A DNA stretch of 64,000 nucleotides from Bugula neritina (Eukaryota; Bryozoa; Gymnolaemata; Cheilostomatida; Bugulidae), in the NCBI GenBank assembly GCA_964035545.1, contig OZ037765.1, forward strand, positions 34,299,504 through 34,363,503, written 5' to 3'. The notes beneath the pieces are model-generated. The model worked only from the letters and a program-made list of their open reading frames with translations, did not search any database and was not told the origin of the DNA. Positions within the stretch are counted from its first letter, which is position 1; the number at the start of each line of letters is the position of its first letter. Below are positions 61,741-64,000 of this stretch, piece by piece. Made by a program: the position numbers and the translations under genes.

Positions 61741-61851
61741 TTCCTAGTCATAGTGAGAAGATAATCAAGTCAGTTTATGGAGGATATTATGTAACATATG
61801 CAGATGGTGAAGAGTATCTCAACTCACCTGCTGACTTCATTTTAATTCACT
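61741..61851 (+). other. Leader exon of a fourth unit
   Basis: The conserved 5' leader sequence and donor CACT|GTAAG reappear. The E-box and TATA box upstream have been lost (GATCAAGTAAAAAATTT). The sequence that follows differs from the other 5' repeats, so a functional gene start is doubtful here. Confidence 0.4.
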
Positions 61852-62092
61852 GTAAGTACAATTTATTCAGTTAGTTATTAACTACTAAGAAATGTAGCTG
61901 AATACTAATATATATAAGTTGGTTCCCTTTAGTTTAGGTAAACCAAGTGACACATAATGAGACAGTCCCATAGTTCATTACACATGTCTAAATCCTGAGG
62001 ATGTATTCTTGAAATAACATCAGTTTCAGTGTATTACTAGATCAGCCAGTGTGTTAAGATACACAGCAGCAACTAGAATACTTCTTCAATAC

Positions 62093-62640
62093 CAGTAGTT
62101 CCCAACCTTTTTCATACCACCCCCTTTCATAAACATTTACCATTAATTTTCTCCCTTTCGAAAATGCCATACCAACTTTAAAAAGACTGACACACAACAT
62201 ACGCAATACAAGTCTATATTTTTCTATCATATTTGTTTATAATAATATAATGATAAAACTCAGAATAGTTTAGTTTTTAATTATGTGATAGTTTGCTGGC
62301 TCTGTGTTGTGTCTGCAACTCAAGGCAGTTTCTCTTCTCATTTTCAATAGTATTGATGATAATCTCACCTCACATAGAAAGGTGATGTTGAATGACACGT
62401 CAGAATTCTTAGTGCTTTAAGTGCCAGCTATGAGTGGATACAGTTTGCTTGTTGAAACTCAGTGACCTTGTTAATTGGTAAAAAAATTATTGCAGATTTA
62501 TTAACTATCTGAATAAAATCCTCCTGTAACTCATTTGGAATCTTCAACAGAATATTGGCAAGGGTTATGTTAGCTTGGAATCTTTTGTTGAATGAATGTA
62601 GCTCAGGCATAGACTGCTCACACTCTGCTGAGAGTTTACC
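62093..62640 (-). mobile_element. Possible hAT relic
   Basis: CAGTAGTTCCCAACCTTTTT at 62093 is the style of hAT inverted ends. The minus-strand reading between 62428 and 62640 (LANILLKIPNELQEDFI) loosely recalls the C-terminal part of hAT-derived proteins. The second terminus was not found. Confidence 0.3.
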
Positions 62641-62645
62641 CAGTA

Positions 62646-62716
62646 CTCCCTGTGGTGTAATGGTTAGTAGGCCTGTTGCCAAGTAGAAGGTCTCAGGTTC
62701 TAATCCTAGTGGAGCA
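62646..62716 (+). tRNA. tRNA-like sequence, probably a tRNA pseudogene or SINE head
   Basis: An A box (TGTGGTGTAATGG) and a B box (GGTTCTAATCC) are correctly spaced, with partial acceptor pairing (CTCC/GGAG) and a loop TTGCCAA that would give anticodon GCC (Gly). The anticodon stem does not pair and the B box lacks the usual GGTTCGA. An A-rich stretch follows, so a SINE-type relic is more likely than a working tRNA. Confidence 0.35.
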
Positions 62717-63643
62717 AAAGTTTTATAATGTGTAAAAAAGTTTAAAAAAAAACTGCGGAACATGCTATTTTCCTAATAATTAATTGAGTGTGTGGAAAGA
62801 CACAGCATTTTCATATGTATGTGTGTCTGCCAGAACTTCAGTTTAGCTTTGAATGTGTTGATGCTATGAAAAGCAATGATGTGAGATTGTACTAGTGCAT
62901 GTTAGGTTCAGATTATTTAGTGCAGCAAATATATGGTATGAAATGTTATATAGTTCATAGAGATTGGCTTACATGGCTTCTAAATGTTCCTATTAGGTTT
63001 TACTTTCAAGAAACTGTTTAACCTTTATTTACAGTAACCCAGGTAACAATTGAGGTAGAGTGATTTAATAGACATATGCATGTAGAAGTAAACTTAGATG
63101 AACTAAGATGAAGACTATATAAATATTTTCATAGATATAGATGTACAAGTAACTTGGAAAATAAGCCACAAACTCAAAAGTCGTTAATGAACTGCTTGAA
63201 TTTTTTAAAAATAAAATTCCCCCCAGCATGGTATATAGTCTGTATCTTTGCTATTCAAGTTTATTGTTACACTGAAAAGACTATACACTCTTTGTTATTA
63301 ACTAAATACACTGAATATATTTAGATATCAAGGATTATATTACAAACAAGTTGAGCACAACCTGCGTAATGTTACCATTCATCACAACTACAAAACTCTC
63401 TCCATAGTATATTCATCTATTATTTATAACCACCACCTTCTCAGCTAACAAAGCTTTTCATTACAAGCTATTATACATCTATTTACATTTCTCCTAGTGG
63501 CTACTGTCTAAATTGTCATGTTAGCTGATTGCTAACTAGAATTATTGACTGATACCAAAGAGTATACATAGCTTGAGTGGACATCATTATTCTACATGTG
63601 TCTAAAGCCAATATCAAAGAGCATAAATTTCAACAACCTATTA
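62717..63643. other. Unannotated tail region
   Basis: AT-rich sequence; the part from about 63285 resembles the spacer at 43790-44110 (AAAGAGTATACATAGCTTGAGTG). No gene is seen. Confidence 0.5.
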
Positions 63644-63987
63644 GCCTAGGGCCACACTGTGCGTATTTTCGCATGTGAAAATTAAAATCACAAGTAGCAA
63701 AGGTGTCCACTGTAGCGTCAGTGATGCGTGATAAATAAAGCTTTCCTTTTTAAATCGCACTCGCTGTCAATAAAACGCAATATACTGGAATGTAGCACTA
63801 AAATAAAGAAATTGGGCTCGCTGAATAACTACCAGCCAATTAGGTGACAACAACAGAGACGATTCGCACTTGTGTTGAAAATGCTGAGCGACAAGTGCGA
63901 ATGTTTTCTCAACGCGCACAGTGGACACCTTTGCTACTTGTGATTTCAATTTTCGCATGCGAAAATACGCACCGTGTGGCCCTAGGC
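63644..63987. mobile_element. Harbinger-type MITE with about 70-bp inverted repeats
   Basis: Begins GCCTAGGGCCACACTGTGCG and ends with the complement of GCCTAGGGCCACACGGTGCG. The terminal repeats extend about 70 bp with few mismatches. It is flanked by TTA on the left and TAA on the right. It is the full-length relative of the nested element at 24281-24554. There is no ORF. Confidence 0.8.
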
Positions 63988-64000
63988 TAAGTGACTGAAA

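Noticed and set aside
62428-62763. 111-codon minus-strand ORF as a host gene
   Set aside because: Its first third is the antisense of the tRNA-like sequence, and the rest looks at best like a degraded hAT protein.

Overview
This is eukaryotic, AT-rich, repeat-laden nuclear DNA from an early-branching animal. The domain mix (leucine-rich repeats, Roc-COR GTPase, caspase), short GT-AG introns and many hAT, Harbinger and LINE elements would suit a demosponge or cnidarian. The organism is my inference; the exons and repeats are read directly. All recognised host exons lie on the + strand.

The backbone is a roughly 21.7-kb unit repeated head to tail about three times. Each unit holds (a) a gene for an LRR-Roc-COR GTPase fused to a C-terminal caspase, and (b) immediately downstream, a gene whose product resembles the N-terminal half of the nucleolar protein NOL11. 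Copy 1 enters at its left edge already inside the LRR exons (136-8781), with NOL11-like exons at 10642-13999. Copy 2 is the only LRR-Roc-COR-caspase gene visible from predicted start to stop (21429-31209); its exons sum to 3753 nt, giving 1250 codons plus a stop without any frame break. Its NOL11-like partner (32557-36019) has a 16-bp frameshifting deletion. Copy 3 (50601-53069) keeps the start and LRR exons but has lost the whole Roc-COR-caspase part by a deletion ending in a CTATACT-type tandem array. Its NOL11-like partner (54080-57389) has two nonsense codons and a destroyed splice acceptor. Only copy 1 of the NOL11-like gene is intact over the six exons I can model.

Between copies 2 and 3 the 5' end of the LRR gene is itself tandemly repeated (about 44.1, 46.9 and 50.0 kb). 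Each repeat carries an E-box plus TATA promoter, a 5' leader exon and a small start exon encoding a potential N-myristoylation site (MGQ...S). A further partial 5' end appears at 61.7 kb, implying a fourth unit to the right.

The non-coding part is mostly tandem arrays (units of 5, 13, 14, 18, 20, 23 and 24 bp) in introns and spacers, and transposons that often occupy one copy of the unit but not the others. These include a 2.07-kb hAT element with a clean 8-bp target duplication and a nested Harbinger-type MITE, a 5'-truncated LINE with an almost open reverse transcriptase, and several MITEs.

Functionally, the LRR-Roc-COR-caspase protein looks like a one-polypeptide sensor, GTPase switch and protease executor, analogous in layout to NLR or inflammasome systems but without separate adaptors. 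That role is inferred from domain order only.
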